A DNA stretch of 64,000 nucleotides from Anoplolepis gracilipes (GCF_047496725.1 NC_132970.1:2853001-2917000), one strand, 5' to 3'; shown: positions 12,701 to 25,900, counted from the stretch's first letter. Notes: generated from the sequence alone by a model not told the origin. Program-made: numbers and translations.

Positions 12701-13974
12701 ACGAATAACGTTGATGCATGCAATTTATTTATATAACGATTGTTTTATTTGCTTCGATGTTTCCGTAAAAGAATAATTCCGTAGAGAAAAGATTCTATCC
12801 TTCAATATTAACATAAACGAATAAATATTAACATAAAAATATATAAACGGGTTTTTCATGAATTTAGAAAATATCAATTGATATAGATGTTTTTTTTTAT
12901 GTAGATGCATAATTAGATGCTGCCAGATGCCTGTTTCCATCGTGATACTATCCAAACGCAAATTTGTTCTCTATCCACAGTATATATTCTCAACAGTTGC
13001 CACTTTTCTTCTCTCCGGAGAGCAGGTGAGATGGTAGCATGCGACATAGAGGGGAAAAAAAGGAAAAGACGAGCAGCTTCATCCGGCGCAGCCGGGCGGA
13101 AAATAGCTAATATTCTAAGGCATCGGCGACATCGCGAGCGAGATGGGACCTTTAACTCGCGATCCGTGTATATACATATATACTTGGGAGCACAAGCTGT
13201 TCCCCTTCTGCGCTTTCCTCTGCGGTCGCTTATGTTCGTGAAAGCTCCAAAATCTACCAACGATAAAAGACGGCAATCCCGCTCACGAAAGCGCGTCCTG
13301 ACATTTCAATCTGATTCAAGTCCACGAAATAAGGAAAGAAGTGCGTCAGCATCCCTTTTTCTGTAGCCGCCTACAAATAGATCTGGATGAGAACACAAAA
13401 GAGTCCTGATTAGCTTTCGTTCATCGAAATCTTAAAATCCTCTCATTTCGCAGCACAACATGTGATATGACAAAATTAATTAGAGATATTTGAAATAAAA
13501 CATTCGCAAAAAATTAATATATCGTATATTTTTCATTCAATTGCAATTACTATTAATGTACTTTACAGTACGTAGATACACTTCATAAATAATAATTTCT
13601 AAAATAAACTATTGTTTTGCGCGAATTATTGAATTTTAATTATAAAAAATAATAATGTCAATAGAGATTAATTTATACTAGCCTCGACTGTTGGTCAATC
13701 AATAGCGATATATAATTAATAAAATGCTGTCAATCACAATAGACACATCATTTAAAGAGAAAAAACGCGCGCGCAAACTTATATATAGTTATAAACTGGG
13801 TTAACTAGTAATAAATTCGTATCATAATTCGCAAAATTATATTGACATATTTCATTATATAAATATATCGCGACACATACAATCTCTGATTTTTCATTTC
13901 CTTTTAATAAAAAATTTAATGAGTTTCCTTATAGATGAATCTCGGATATTATGTTTTCTCCTTCTCTGGTAAAA
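9776..13974. other. Gene-free stretch
   Basis: Mostly AT-rich. A GC-richer island at about 12990-13370 is open on both strands (149 codons on +, 115 on -), which suggests base composition rather than a gene. It could be a regulatory island. Nothing else stands out. Confidence 0.5.
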
Positions 13975-14285
13975 TATAGGAGAAAAAAATGGATTTATAT
14001 ATGTTATTATATAAGATCATATATAATTAAATCCTAAATTTAGCTCGATATAATCTTATCTTACATAAATTAATTTGGCTAATCTGATTATATGTATATG
14101 AAGAGATTTAGTCGTGTGTTTGATTATATAAAGTTAAGATCATATCGTGCCAAATTTTAGATATTATTATATCCATATTATCATTGTAAATTACATATAT
14201 TATCCGATTTTTTAAATTAATTGTATATATTTACATCATATTTACACCATTTCTGACTATATTATATCATTTTTTCTCGGGTAAT
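13975..14285. repeat. AT-rich interspersed repeat, second member of the 9.2 kb family
   Basis: It contains gtgccaaattttagatatta and, inverted, a taaatcctaaatttagctcg copy of the same core. It ends with attttttctcgggta, the terminal motif also seen at 9754-9770. It has no coding capacity. Confidence 0.4.
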
Positions 14286-14289
14286 TTTA

Positions 14290-15050
14290 AAATAAATCTT
14301 ATATAAGAAGAACATTTTCTCTTTAAATAAAATAAAATAAAATAAATTTGCCTGCGTTTTGCAAAATATTAAATAATTAATTTTATTATTAATAAAATGT
14401 ATAATTTTCCATTAAATTCTCCGTAATAATGTTAAATAAAAAGGAATGTGCTTGTTTCATGATAAGAAAAATATGTGTCACAACAGTCTTCTTATAACTG
14501 TATTCAACACACCGTATTGATGATTTGGTATTCCTGTATTGTTGGAGCATGTCATCAATTAAGCAATATAGACAAGTTGAAATGATCGAATAAATAAATC
14601 TTTATTGTTGTATATTTTGTACTCTATCTTATATTGCTATTATTTTCGTTAAAGGTTAAAGTCTGTCTTGTGTATGCACAACTCGAGACAAGTTCGTTTT
14701 AATTTTCGCTTCCCAATAAAATTTGCTCCACGATAAAATATTCTTAACATTACGGACAATGATAAAGTATAAAACCATAAATCTGTCCGCTTTTGAAGAT
14801 CGATGAACGACAACGAATATATATCTCTCAACCTACAATATCTTATATACTCACGTACACGTATGTACAAGTAACTGTTATTGTAAAAACGACAAACGAC
14901 TATTGCATCTGTAGAAATAAAATTTGTCTGCCACAAGTAAAGAAGTATCGTCTGTCCAAGTGACAATATGATCGATAACATTTTTAAGAAAAACGAATTT
15001 TATGAAATGACGGAAATACGGTTACTTGTGTTTTCACAATTGCGACATGG
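14290..15050. other. Upstream region of the 15.1 kb gene
   Basis: AT-rich. A 110-codon minus-strand frame at 14649-14981 has no recognisable motif. Enhancer elements for the silk-like gene may lie here, but I cannot define them. Confidence 0.45.
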
Positions 15051-15052
15051 AG

Positions 15053-15108
15053 TATAAAATGGTCGAATTATCTTTTGCAATCGTCAGTATTCTCAAGTAT
15101 AAGGAAAC
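15053..15108 (+). promoter_or_regulatory. Core promoter and short leader of the 15.1 kb silk-like gene
   Basis: TATAAAA lies at 15053-15059 and an arthropod-type TCAGT initiator at 15084-15088. The initiator A is 33 bp after the first T of the TATA box. This predicts a leader of only about 23 nt before the ATG at 15109. Compact TATA promoters are typical of highly expressed, tissue-restricted structural genes. Confidence 0.65.
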
Positions 15109-17332
15109 ATGAAGATTACTGTCATTTTGCTGGCGATTACCGTATCATGGGCAGTCGCCTTTCCTAGTGGTTTGGGTGGTATTTTAGGTGGTTTACCTAT
15201 TCTAGGTAAAATATTTGTTGACGGCGACGACGGCGGTTGCAAGAATCACGGCGGTGATAGCAATCATGGCAAAGATGATTCACTGGTATGTTCTTCCTAT
15301 CACATTTACCAATAAAATAAATAATAATAATAATAATATAGGCTGTCTAATGCAAATCACATAATGTATAACATATTACATAATGGTTATATCCTTGAAT
15401 TAAAAAAAATTTAATGTTATCTTAAACATTTACAAAAAAATCAAACTTACTATTAATGTATGATTATAGATATCAATAAAAGCTAATATTTTGAGTGGAG
15501 GAAAAGGAGGGTGTGATGGAGTAGGAAGCAATGGAAGAGGAGCTAATACTGGAATAGGTGGAGGAGGTGGTAATGGAAATACTGGAATAGGAGGAATTGG
15601 AAACACTGGAGGAGATGGTAATGGAGCAGGAAATACTGGAACAGGAAATACTGGGACAGAAAATGGTAGTGGTTCAGGTAGAATAATAAGCAATACCATA
15701 TCGAATGCAAACGGCAGAGCTTCCAATGTAATTAAAACTTGGTCCGGCAAAAATGGAGCAGCAACAAGTGCATCTTCTTCGGCTATCGCGGCAAGTAAAA
15801 CTAGTTCCGGGACAAGTGGTTCCAGCTCGGCAGCGTCTGCAAATGCTGCAGCATCGGCAGCATCGTTCAGTAATTCCAGTGATAAAAAGTCATCAGATGA
15901 CGACGATGACAATAAAAAATCAGGAAAAACTAATGATAGTAAAGGAAAATCCGAATCGTCAGCGAACGCTCAAGCGAACGCTGCGGCGGAATCAGAGAGC
16001 AATGGTAAAGGAAAAAATAGTAAATCCAATGCAGCAGCGAATGCGAATGCTAGTGCCACAGCGGAATCACAAAACAAAAAGCGCGGTAAAGATAAAGGAA
16101 CAGATAATTCGGAGGAGGATGGAGAAGAAGACAAATCAAAGGAAAAAGGAAAATCGAATGCGTCCGCGAAAGCAAGAAGTAACTCTGAGTCAAACAGCAA
16201 TGGTAATAAAGGTTCGTCAAGTGCGTCCGCGGACGCAAACGCATCTGCGGAATCGGGCAAGAAAGGTAAATCCGGAAAAGGTTCATCAAACGCGTCGGCA
16301 AGAGCAGATGTTGAGGCATTAGCTGAATCAGAAAGTAAAAGTGGATCGGGAAAAGGTTCATCGAAAGCATTGGCAAATGCAAATGCTGACGCATCTGCAG
16401 ATTCGAACGGAAATGATGAATCCGGAAAGAATTCATCCAATGCATCAGCGAAAGCGGATGCCGAAGCCTCTGCTAGCTCAAAAGGTAAAGGAAAAGGATC
16501 GTCGAATGCATCGGCTGATGCAAAGGCTGAGGCGTCTGCGAAATCGGACAAGAAGGATAAATCCGGAAAGGGTTCATCAAGCGCGTCGGCAAGAGCAGAT
16601 GCTGAGGTATTAGCTGAATCGGAAGGTAAAAGTGGATCAGGAAAAGGTTCATCGAAAGCATCGACAAATGCAAATGCTGACGCATCTGCAGATTCGAACG
16701 GGAAAGATGGCTCCGATAAGAGTTCATCCAATGCATCAGCGAAAGCGGATGCCGAAGCATCTGCTAGTTCAAAGGGCAAAGGAAAAGGATCGTCGAATGC
16801 ATCAGCCGATGCAAATGCTGAGGCGTCTGCGAAATCAGGTCAGAAGGGCAAATCCGGAAAGAATTCGTCAAATGCATCAGCGAGTGCAGATGCCGAAGCA
16901 TCCGCTGATTCGGAGAAGAAGGGCAAGGGATCCGGAAAAGGATCATCGGATGCGTCGGCCAGTGCAGACGCAAGTGCAGCTGCAGAATCAGAGAGCGACG
17001 GTAAATCCGGGACAGGATCAGCGAGTGCGTTAGCTGACGCAAACGCGTCTGCGAAATCTGGAGGAAATGGAAAATCCGGATCTTCGTCGAATGCTTCAGC
17101 GATCGCAAACGCTAACGCATCTGCGGAATCCGAAGGCAAAAGTGAAGGAAAGAGCACCTCGAGTGCCTCGTCTAAAGCCAAATCCTCTGCATCTGGCTCG
17201 AAAAATGGCGACTCTAATGACACAGCAGCGAGCGCAATAGCGAATGCAAATGCTGCAGCATCCACAGCAGGACAAAAAGTCGGTGCACTTGCAGGGGCTG
17301 CTGCGAATGTAAAAGGTACGATAGCGCTGTAA
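15109..17332 (+). CDS. Secreted Ser/Ala/charged repeat protein, silk or sericin-like, two exons
   Basis: Exon 1 is 15109-15285 and exon 2 is 15470-17332; both junctions are phase 0 (CTG|gtatgt and tatag|ATA), giving about 679 residues. Residues 1-17 are a signal peptide (MKITVILLAITVSWAVA|F). A short Gly/Leu segment and an Asp/His/Gly segment with one Cys follow. Exon 2 opens with a second Cys and a Gly/Asn-rich stretch (GIGG, GNTG motifs, residues about 67-130). From about residue 220 to 656 come alternating blocks: Ala at every second residue (NASAKADAEASA type), then Lys/Gly/Ser linkers (GKSGSGKGSS). A 291-bp (97-residue) higher-order unit occurs twice between about 16206 and 16787. The composition is a hydrophilic polyampholyte, which fits a secreted structural coat or silk component; that role is inferred. 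The start has a TATA box and initiator just upstream. Several long ORFs in other frames are composition artefacts. Confidence 0.85.
15286..15469 (+). other. Intron of the silk-like gene, with an internal stop and polyadenylation signal
   Basis: The intron is 184 bp, AT-rich, and bounded by GTATGT and TATAG. Reading through the donor adds nine residues and reaches TAA at 15313-15315. An AATAAA overlaps this stop at 15311-15316, followed by an AAT microsatellite. Intron retention or intronic polyadenylation would give a secreted 68-residue peptide. Confidence 0.7.
16206..16787 (+). repeat. Two copies of a 291-bp coding higher-order repeat
   Basis: Matching landmarks recur exactly 291 bp apart: cgcgtcggc at 16291 and 16582, and ggatcgtcgaatgcatc at 16496 and 16787. 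Each copy encodes about four sub-units of 24-25 residues, each an Ala-X run plus a charged Gly/Ser linker. The copies differ by scattered substitutions, so this is a fairly recent internal duplication. Confidence 0.8.
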
Positions 17333-17399
17333 CCGGTAACTAAAATAATTGTGTATACGGAAACAGATATTTAAATTTAAAAGTAAATCAATGATATGA

Positions 17400-17405
17400 A
17401 ATAAA
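17400..17405 (+). terminator. Polyadenylation signal of the 15.1 kb gene
   Basis: This is the first AATAAA after the TAA at 17330-17332. It implies a 3' UTR of roughly 90 nt. Confidence 0.55.
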
Positions 17406-18167
17406 TTTTCAGCAATACATATCTCAATTTTGTATAATTAGTTAAAATTATTGTAAATTTAATAATATTTCTCGCGTATTATTTGATCACTTAAAATAAT
17501 TAAAATATAATGTTTCGTTAGAAATAATTTAATTTGTTTAATATATATTATACATCATGGAAAAGCTCTTTGTATAACGAAATACACATATACTTTTGTA
17601 TTAATACATTAATTATTTGAGTATAGTTTTAAATGTTACTAAAATAAATCTGTATAAATATAGAATATTAATATAAAATATTTTGGAAAGCTATTAAATT
17701 AACAGATGAAAACATTTAAAATAAAATTTAATTTATAATTATATATTTCGTATAATATTTTTTGCTAATGTGCACACAGTTGTATGTTTTAAATTAGATT
17801 TATTTCATCATGAGTTATTTATTTATAAAATGTAAATTATATTAGTACTAACTATGTATATCCTATTAATATAGTTTATATTAATATAATAAGTGATATT
17901 TTCATAACTACTTATTATTGACTTTAATATAAAGAAATTAAGTGATAATGTATGAACAAATTTTGCAACTATATAATACAGGAAATTATTCACGCTTTAA
18001 TTATGCTGCTTTAGTAATAATCTTATTGTGATTGCATCATTGTGTGTCAAAATTTGCACACATTGATATAATAAAAAAAATTGCATTAATAAATTTAATA
18101 AAGTAATTAATTAAACATCATATATAATCAATAATGACATACGTATATCATAAATTGCTTACTATAT

Positions 18168-18212
<45 letters not shown>
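18168..18212. repeat. (CA)n(TA)n compound microsatellite
   Basis: CA repeat from 18168 to 18180, then a TA repeat to about 18212. Confidence 0.9.
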
Positions 18213-18215
<3 letters not shown>

Positions 18216-18407
18216 TTATTAAAAAAATTTTATTTTTATTTAAAAAATATAATTATACATTATATGATATATTATATTCCGAAAATTGTAAATCATGCTA
18301 TTGCAAAGTAATCTGTATTGCTAGACATGCGCGAGTTATGGTATCCAAGTTCCAAGAACAAAGTCTAGGCTTACAGTCACATCGGCAGGTAAGGTAATGG
18401 CGTTATA

Positions 18408-18565
18408 CCAAGTTTACTCTCGTACTTTAGAGTTCTATAATTCGTAATTGAGACATTGGAATACTAGTAGCTTATTCTCTAAAGTGCTCGTGTCTCATCT
18501 ACTGGATACACCGAGTTTACTCTTGTACTTTGGAAATCCATGAATTTGTGATATGGTCAATGTGT
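18408..18565. repeat. Diverged tandem duplication, spacing about 103 bp
   Basis: The segment beginning ccaagtttactctcgtactt at 18408 recurs as ccgagtttactcttgtactt at 18511, with similarity continuing for about 50 bp. It lies in otherwise featureless DNA. Confidence 0.4.
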
Positions 18566-19367
18566 GGAACGGTACTGTATAATACTAGCAAAGTTTAAAT
18601 TATTACTGTAATTCTCCTGCGTCATAAAATAAATATGAAATACATGTTTGCTAATAGTAAAGTGTATTAATGTATATTCAACATGATTTAACAGTTTTAT
18701 CTCAAATTTAATTTTATCTTTCAAAATTAATAACTTCAATATAGAAATTACGAAAACATTTTTCCACATCATTTAATATCATTTAATATATATTACATGA
18801 GTATCAATAAATACAGTTTTTAATGATGTTACACACCTTTCATTTGTTTAGATATATGATGTCGGCATCAGAAGTTATTTTGATGCATCGTATATCGATG
18901 TACACTATTTATACTATATAGACATTTTGTGACGCGCGCGCGCCGATGAATGAGTCCGATGTATCCGCTTGTACTGAAATTGTAACATCAAGAACGATAG
19001 AGACAGAGAAGGGAAGAGAAAAGGACGAGCACAGGTAGGGAGAAATGGGTAGAGGAAGAAGCGGAAGTTGGGCATTTTCTGACGAGTTGCGTCGCAGGCA
19101 TAATGCCATTATACTTGTCTCACCTACACGTTAAAACTTCTGAGCATCCAATATATTCACCGATATTTCTCGAAGCGGCAGATATGCGCGTTCGTAGGTA
19201 AATCCAATATCGCTGACATGCGCTGTCTCGGCGCATATTGCTATGCTTTAAAAAGCATCGCGAGCGGTTGGCACCAAATCGTATCTCTTTCATTCCTTGT
19301 TGGCCCTTGTACACGTCAGATGAGTATGGAGAACAGAGTAACATGATGACGAGAGAAGGCAAGTTGT

Positions 19368-19370
<3 letters not shown>

Positions 19371-19398
<28 letters not shown>

Positions 19399-19404
19399 CC
19401 CTCC

Positions 19405-19473
<69 letters not shown>

Positions 19474-19485
19474 TTCTGTCTTTCT
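19371..19485. repeat. (CT)n microsatellite, about 115 bp
   Basis: A nearly pure CT tract with short interruptions (tttttccctcccc, ttt). The Ser/Leu and Arg/Glu runs predicted from both strands here are artefacts. Confidence 0.95.
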
Positions 19486-21238
19486 CCCAATATAACTGTT
19501 TTACTAAAACGAGCTCATTCAATGAGTGTCCGCTTTCAGACTATAACATCATAATATAAAGAACTTAATAGAACAGCTGGTCAATGTATCTGTGTTACTG
19601 GCAAAGTTGATAATTGTAATATGTACGTGATTTCAATACAGAATGCATGTATCCACTAGAACAGATGCTTCGAATTTTACAATTATTAGCAACTGGAAAA
19701 AATATTTGTCTTCTATACAAATAAAATTGAAATAAAACAGTTTTAATGATTGTTAATAAATGTATTAGCAATGTGCCGGCGCATTATTATAAATTTTGAC
19801 ACAAAGAACGCTAATGTATTCTCCCAGTATTCGAATCATTCGTCTCGATTGTCAGAATGTTAAATGGTACGAAGTGCTATCGTAGACAATCTTTATCAGC
19901 TCCCAACATCACACAGTCTATATAGGAAGCACTCTCTGCGGTGATGTCCAATTACGTTTCACCGGATATAAATCATCGGAAACATTGCGCTCACCGACGT
20001 TTGCTGGACACCATATATTTATAGCGCTTAGTCCACAGTGATAGCTTTACAACGAGATACATATTTATAAGCTGTCGGACGCCAACATATTTACATGTTT
20101 CTTTATACACCTAGTACATCGCTTTAAAAAATAGATGCATGCACTTGAAAAATAGTCAGTTAATAGTCACATAAGATATTTTAACTGTTTTAAAATTTTT
20201 ATTTTACACTATCTCATATCCCCAAATTTTTCTTAAAGAAATAATTTATTATAACTATTTAATATTTATCATAACAATTCAATATAATATTTAAACATGT
20301 TCCCTTTTAATCTATTTTCTTTTATCAATCCCCTTTAATCTATTAAAAATTATCAGTTTAGTTCCAAGTTTTAATCACAATTTTATTCTTTGCGTAATCG
20401 AGAAAGCTCTAATTAGAACTTGAAAAGCAAATTTAAAGTGAAATGAAATAAACATGTAACAAAGGTGAATTGTTCACGTAACGATCGATCAATATTATGC
20501 ACCACAATGAGGGTATACTTTTTTTCGTATCCATCAGGCGTCGATTGGTTTAAATCACGATCCATCGCGACTCGCTAACATGCGGCCGCGCATGGTCATC
20601 GCGGCGTCGGCAAATTACAGACTTCGTTAGAATTCCCGTTATCTCGATACCTCATCTTACCGCAGGAATTATAAAAACAATTCAGATTTATACCTTACGG
20701 CTTATCATGCCGGAGAAAGTTATCTACGTGCGCACGGCACGAGTGCGGCCCGAGCGCCGTTACTTGCTTCGTACGTTCGTTGCAGAGACGGGGCCCGATA
20801 AATCTCGGCGAAGAATGGTTTTGTTTCCACTAAAGATTACAGACGTTCGATAAAAAGTCATTGTATGGGAGAAAATCGAGGAAGTCCCGATTATCGTGAG
20901 AATGAAATTGCGCGCATCTCTCCGCAATAGTAGTTACTTTAACCGTCAACGTCTATGATTTCTTATTGAACCGTATATTAAGGTTAATGTCGACAGTGAT
21001 TGAAATCATATTAAATAAGAAGAAAAGTTACACGACTCTTCGATCGGAAGAAGTTAATGCAATAATACACGGAAAATTTCTCTTTTCCTTTTATAGGTAT
21101 TCGCAGCATATCTGATTTCTTATGATGCATTTGCTTTTTTCTTCTTATTCGCAGATTTAAATTCAACTCTTTGTCTCAAATTTTCGACCGTAAGTTTTTT
21201 GACTAATAAGTGACAAAATTCATCAGTGTAAAATTCAT

Positions 21239-21961
21239 CAGGATGATTCTAAATAAATGCGAAAAAATTTAGATGATTCTTTGTCGAAAATTAAGGGGAA
21301 TATTTTATATAAACATATACTCCTATGTCTCTCCTTGAGTTACTTTAATTACACTTCTCCAAAGAGGGAAGTAAAAATAAAGCTTTTATTTTTTTTCCAA
21401 TCCATTTGTTTAACATTTACTATATAATTTTGTTTTTTTTTTTTTTTATTTTATTCTAAAATTGAACTTCTTCTAACTCAAAACCTATGCCATTTAACAT
21501 CGTGTTACATGACAATTTTATCTTTTTTTACTTAAAAATTATTGATTTTACGAAAAAAAATAAAAGAAATAAAAAAGTTTGTAACAAAATCAAGCTTTTT
21601 AATGCAAATTTTTAGATGATTATATTCTTGCTCGTTAAAAAATTCAAATGAAAAATTGAATAAGAATTGCTAGTTCCTTTTTTAACGATTTGAAAAGATT
21701 AAAAAAATATCAATAAGTAGCTTTTTTATTAGTGGAAAATGTCTGCCAAATTTTATTTTTTAAGTTATCTAAAGTTTGAAAAAGAAAATATAATTTTTAC
21801 CTCTCTTTTTGGAGAAGTGTAACTTCTTAGGGAAAGATTTAGAAATATATATGTTTATATAAAAAACCCTCCATAATTTTTGACAAAGAATTATCTTACT
21901 CCTTACTAAAGAATTATTCCTATAATTTCACACTCTTTCACACTTATTTAGAATGACCCTG
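21239..21961. mobile_element. Non-autonomous TIR element with long inverted ends, 723 bp
   Basis: The left end starts caggatgattctaaataa; the right end, read in reverse complement, starts cagggtcattctaaataa. Similarity extends about 160-180 bp inward on both sides, through gattctttgtc-aaaatta, tatataaacatata and acacttctccaaa. A CAT triplet flanks each end (21236-21238 and 21962-21964) and may be the target duplication. The centre is AT-rich with no gene. Confidence 0.7.
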
Positions 21962-22749
21962 CATACAGAAAGTAATGCGTGATATAATACTATTATCACT
22001 ACAATTACTTTTTTAAGTATCTCGAGAATGTCGAACGATATAGTTATCGACTACAGTGGAAGATATACTAAATAATTAAAACTAAACTACAATTTTGACA
22101 AGTTTAGTTTCTGATACTTTTTATAAAAAATTCAGCCGGGAATGTTATAAAATGTATTCAAAAAAAAAAGAAATTGATATTGATATTTTTGCTTATGATA
22201 AAAGTGAATTTAAGCGGGCACATTGCAGGACAGATTTTTTTTTTATAAGAAATACTAAAAGACAACGTTTAGAACACGCAAGAAATAACAATATTGATGG
22301 CGATATTAATAACAAAATAAATATTAAATCTTTTTTATTATATTTTAATATAAACTTATTTCTCGAAATCAATATCTAATGAGTAATGGTAACGAATTAC
22401 TTTTCAGAAAAAAAACAGAAAGTATAAAAAAAACGAATTACTTTTACAAAGTAATTTTTTAACTTTAGCGTACTCGTTATATCATGTTATTAATATGCGA
22501 GACAGCTTGATGATCCGAGAACAAGATATGTGAAGAAAAGAAAAGGAAAAAAAGGGAAAAACGGAATTAAAGAAAGATTCGGTACGAATGAACAATTTAA
22601 TAATTTATTTAAGCTCCACGAACCGCGTAATCTCTGAGATATTCATTCGAGACTGATCGCAGACGTCTTCGCAAGACGTAATCGCAACCGTGCCCCTTCC
22701 AAATCGCGGCAATTATAACTGTATGCTCCACAGCGAGTGGTACTCGGGT

Positions 22750-22970
22750 ATAAAATACTTGCGCGTGTACGTATGCGAACGTGCTCTGTTACGAGAGGCA
22801 TCGCATTTTCTGTACCTCATATTACACGAAAACGTCCGCTAACGAGTGACTTTAATCGGCGGGGTATCTCATGAAAGATACACGCGCATATTAATAATTT
22901 TTATAAAAACCTGCGATCTCATTAACACGACGAACGCAGCATCATCGATCGCCTTCGCACGAAGTCTGAC
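22750..22970 (+). promoter_or_regulatory. Candidate TATA promoter and noncoding first exon
   Basis: TATAAAA at 22750-22756 lies in a locally CpG-rich stretch. About 215 bp further on, a consensus donor (GAC|GTAAGT) starts at 22971. Such an untranslated exon could splice to the acceptor at 27958. I see no clear initiator, so this stays speculative. Confidence 0.22.
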
Positions 22971-22974
22971 GTAA

Positions 22975-25900
22975 GTCCATTGCCAAATTACTCGTTGTTA
23001 CGACCTCAATTAGTAGCTGATTCAAGCTGCGAGACTTATATACGCGTATAAGCAGATACGTAACTTTTAATTGTGCGATTTACATATAAGATGAGACAAA
23101 AAAAATATAAAAAAGAAAAAATATATACACGTTGTATAAGAAAGGTTGTAAAAAAAAGATTCGTCGGAACATTCGCCCGAGTCATAACGCGAGTTTACAT
23201 GCAACGTGACGTGGATGGTCGCAACATATCGCGGATAGGTATATAGGTACACACGGGGAATGCGAGTCTAAAATATATGTATATCGTACGCCCCGGTGAC
23301 CGGTACCGCGCGCGGAACAGGAGGACGGAAAAGAGGATGAAGAGGACAACCCACGCGCTTCAATAACGATCACGATGCGCCCGTTGCCGTTCTAGCCCGG
23401 AGCAACGCGAGTAGAAAGACAATGGCCGTAAATACTGGATGCGAGATGCTCGTCATCGTGCGGGGAAGCGAGGCATAATTCACAATGGATGTATCTCTTT
23501 AAATCGCGCGAAAGCGTAAAAGCTCATCGTGCGCGCCCAGGCATCGGGCTCGCTCGCAGCGTTTCGCAGATGCGCTATCTCGCGACTGAACTTTGCCCGT
23601 TTCACCGGCTGCGCGATCAAACGTGACTTTTCCGCGGATACACGTGCGCCCACTATTTCAAAAGCGATGAGCTCCTCCGAAATGCAACGAGTGGCGATCG
23701 GCCTGGAACAGCTGACAGGACGTCACGATTGAAATCACATTTCATCTTCTGGCGAATGTATCTGTTTAATGGATTCTAACGTCTCTGAAAAGACTTGTGA
23801 CTTTAATTCCTTTGGTGGATACAATAAAAACATATATTTTTTTGACGATAACAATGATAGTTAATATTAGCAGTATAACACGAGTAACTCTTACTAATTA
23901 ATAGTTTTATAAATGAGATAGCTGTACATATTACAGATTCAGAGCGTCAGTATATCAGTCAAGCTATTGAATAATAATAATAATAATAATAATCAAAAAA
24001 TCAAATTTTTTGATGCACATGACGTTACATAAAATCAGCTTTTTAATCACGGATAATTATCTTTGGATTGCCTCGCGAGAATTGTCTTACTCGTCGTGGT
24101 CATTAAAATCCCATTAGATGCGAATTTTCAGGGATACGCTGGATCCACGGCAAAATTGGAATAATCAGCGTGATTGTATTAGCTGTATAATCTGTGCGAC
24201 GTTCTCCTTTGCGTATTTACGTAATTGGAATGATTTTATCAAACGGCTCAGCGAACCACGTCAAAAATCATTTGGTTCCTCTTCCTTACGCTCATTTTTA
24301 TTCATTAACAACTTCCTCAAGATAGAAAATTCATTTTGATATTCCGTCTTCAACACGTTAATAAGGATGTCGGCCATTCCTCTATCCTGTCTAGTAATCC
24401 CGAAGATTAATTACGTTGCAAGTTACGGAGGTCAGCATAGAACCACTCTAGCGCAACGGTTAACTGCGTAATAATCATGCGTTCGAACATTCGTTTCCCC
24501 CTCATGAATTTCGCATATTTGTTTGATGATCTCAGAAAATTTGATCAAACTGACAGACAGCGTATATACACTTTTTTTATACACCCATAACTACTGTTGG
24601 AATACTGCGGCGACGAATACACTGCATTACCCAAAACAAAAGAGGCTTGCCACTGAATGTGTGAACGTGAAAAGTGTCTGTCTTCTAGAATGCAGCGTTT
24701 GTTCCTGGTTTTCGTCGCGCCGTTTCAGCGCTTTTGCCCGATGCGCAAACACGAGACTTCGTGAATAAAGCATTGTTTGTTAGACCTCCCCACTTTCCGA
24801 GCACATCCAGGGAACGTCGACGGAAATCATAGAAATCTGTAAATGGAATCACGCATGGCGTTTTGCGCAACGCTTGAACAAACGCGCTTACATTGTGCCT
24901 AAACAAGTCCGAGCGGAGTTAAATGAATTCCGTGGTTCCGTACGCGCCCGTTCTCGAAGTCTCTTGACAGCGCGACACATTCACGCGCGTCTCAATGACA
25001 CTCGTTTTCGTTGTTTCACTTGCCCGCACATTTCCAACGTAATAATCTATCCACTCATTGAATATGGGCGCGCTTAAAGCGTCAGAGAAAGTTTTCGCGG
25101 ATGTCGATGAGACTACTGACCAAAATATATATAAATTGACTTAAATTCGACGAAATCACTCAATAAAATTCTCACAGCCAATGTATCGTTTATGTCTGCA
25201 TATTGAGTAAAGTAAATGTCAAGTTTTGAAAGCATATGAAGAAATCTAATACATCTTCTCGTCTTGAAAACGAAAATTATCATGAATTATTTTTTTATAA
25301 TTTTTTATTAATACATTAAATATGCGTGTCTAGGCTTTGAGAGAGATTTTCTATCGACATTCATCACGGCCAGTCACTATCGAAGAACAAAAGTATGTCT
25401 TCCGTTATCCGCAACATTGTGGCTCGCCGATAGACATGATTACGACTTATGTATAGCTGAAGACATCAACCTATTCTCGAGACGCTCGCCTCGCACTTCA
25501 TTTCCAAGCTCGAATCCATTTGTCATTCGCTTGTGGACACAGTTCCGTGGATATACCGACAAACGATGCCATTAACTCCTCTAAAAATGGCTGTAACCTG
25601 AAATTAAGAGGCGAACAGATGATTTGCACCTGCAGTCAGACCCGTATACTCAAAATAAATATGCCTCGCTTCGAAAATAAAATTCATGATGTATTGACGA
25701 TGAAATGCCTATTATCCTGAATACGACTGCCACTTTGCGTAGCAAAATGAATGGCCAATGGTTAAGTCATCGTTATTCATAGCCCTAAGTCCGAGACACT
25801 CTTGCATGTGTCTTTCAGTTGCGTTTAATGTTGTCCCTGCAAGTACAAATAATAGTTAATCAAAGCAATTTAAATCATTATTGTGTATGTTGCGTGATGA

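Larger units (their letters stand above)
17430..21235. other. Gene-free stretch
   Basis: AT-rich up to 18.9 kb, then a mixed region with the CT tract. A small GC-richer island at 20560-20830 has no clear frame. Confidence 0.55.

Noticed and set aside
12913..13366. Opposed 149-codon and 115-codon frames
   Set aside because: Open on both strands in a GC-richer island, with no domain, start context or splice sites.
15430..17265. Several antisense and shifted ORFs over the 15.1 kb gene
   Set aside because: They follow from the same repeated, stop-poor codon pattern. The sense frame has the signal peptide, splice sites and promoter.
19290..19522. Arg/Glu-rich and Ser/Leu-rich frames
   Set aside because: Pure product of the CT microsatellite.
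24440..24505. tRNA-like A-box (tagcgcaacggttaactgcg) and B-box-like (gcgttcgaacattcg) pair
   Set aside because: The spacing is reasonable, but the flanks do not form an acceptor stem and the B-box is imperfect. At most a relic of a tRNA-derived sequence.
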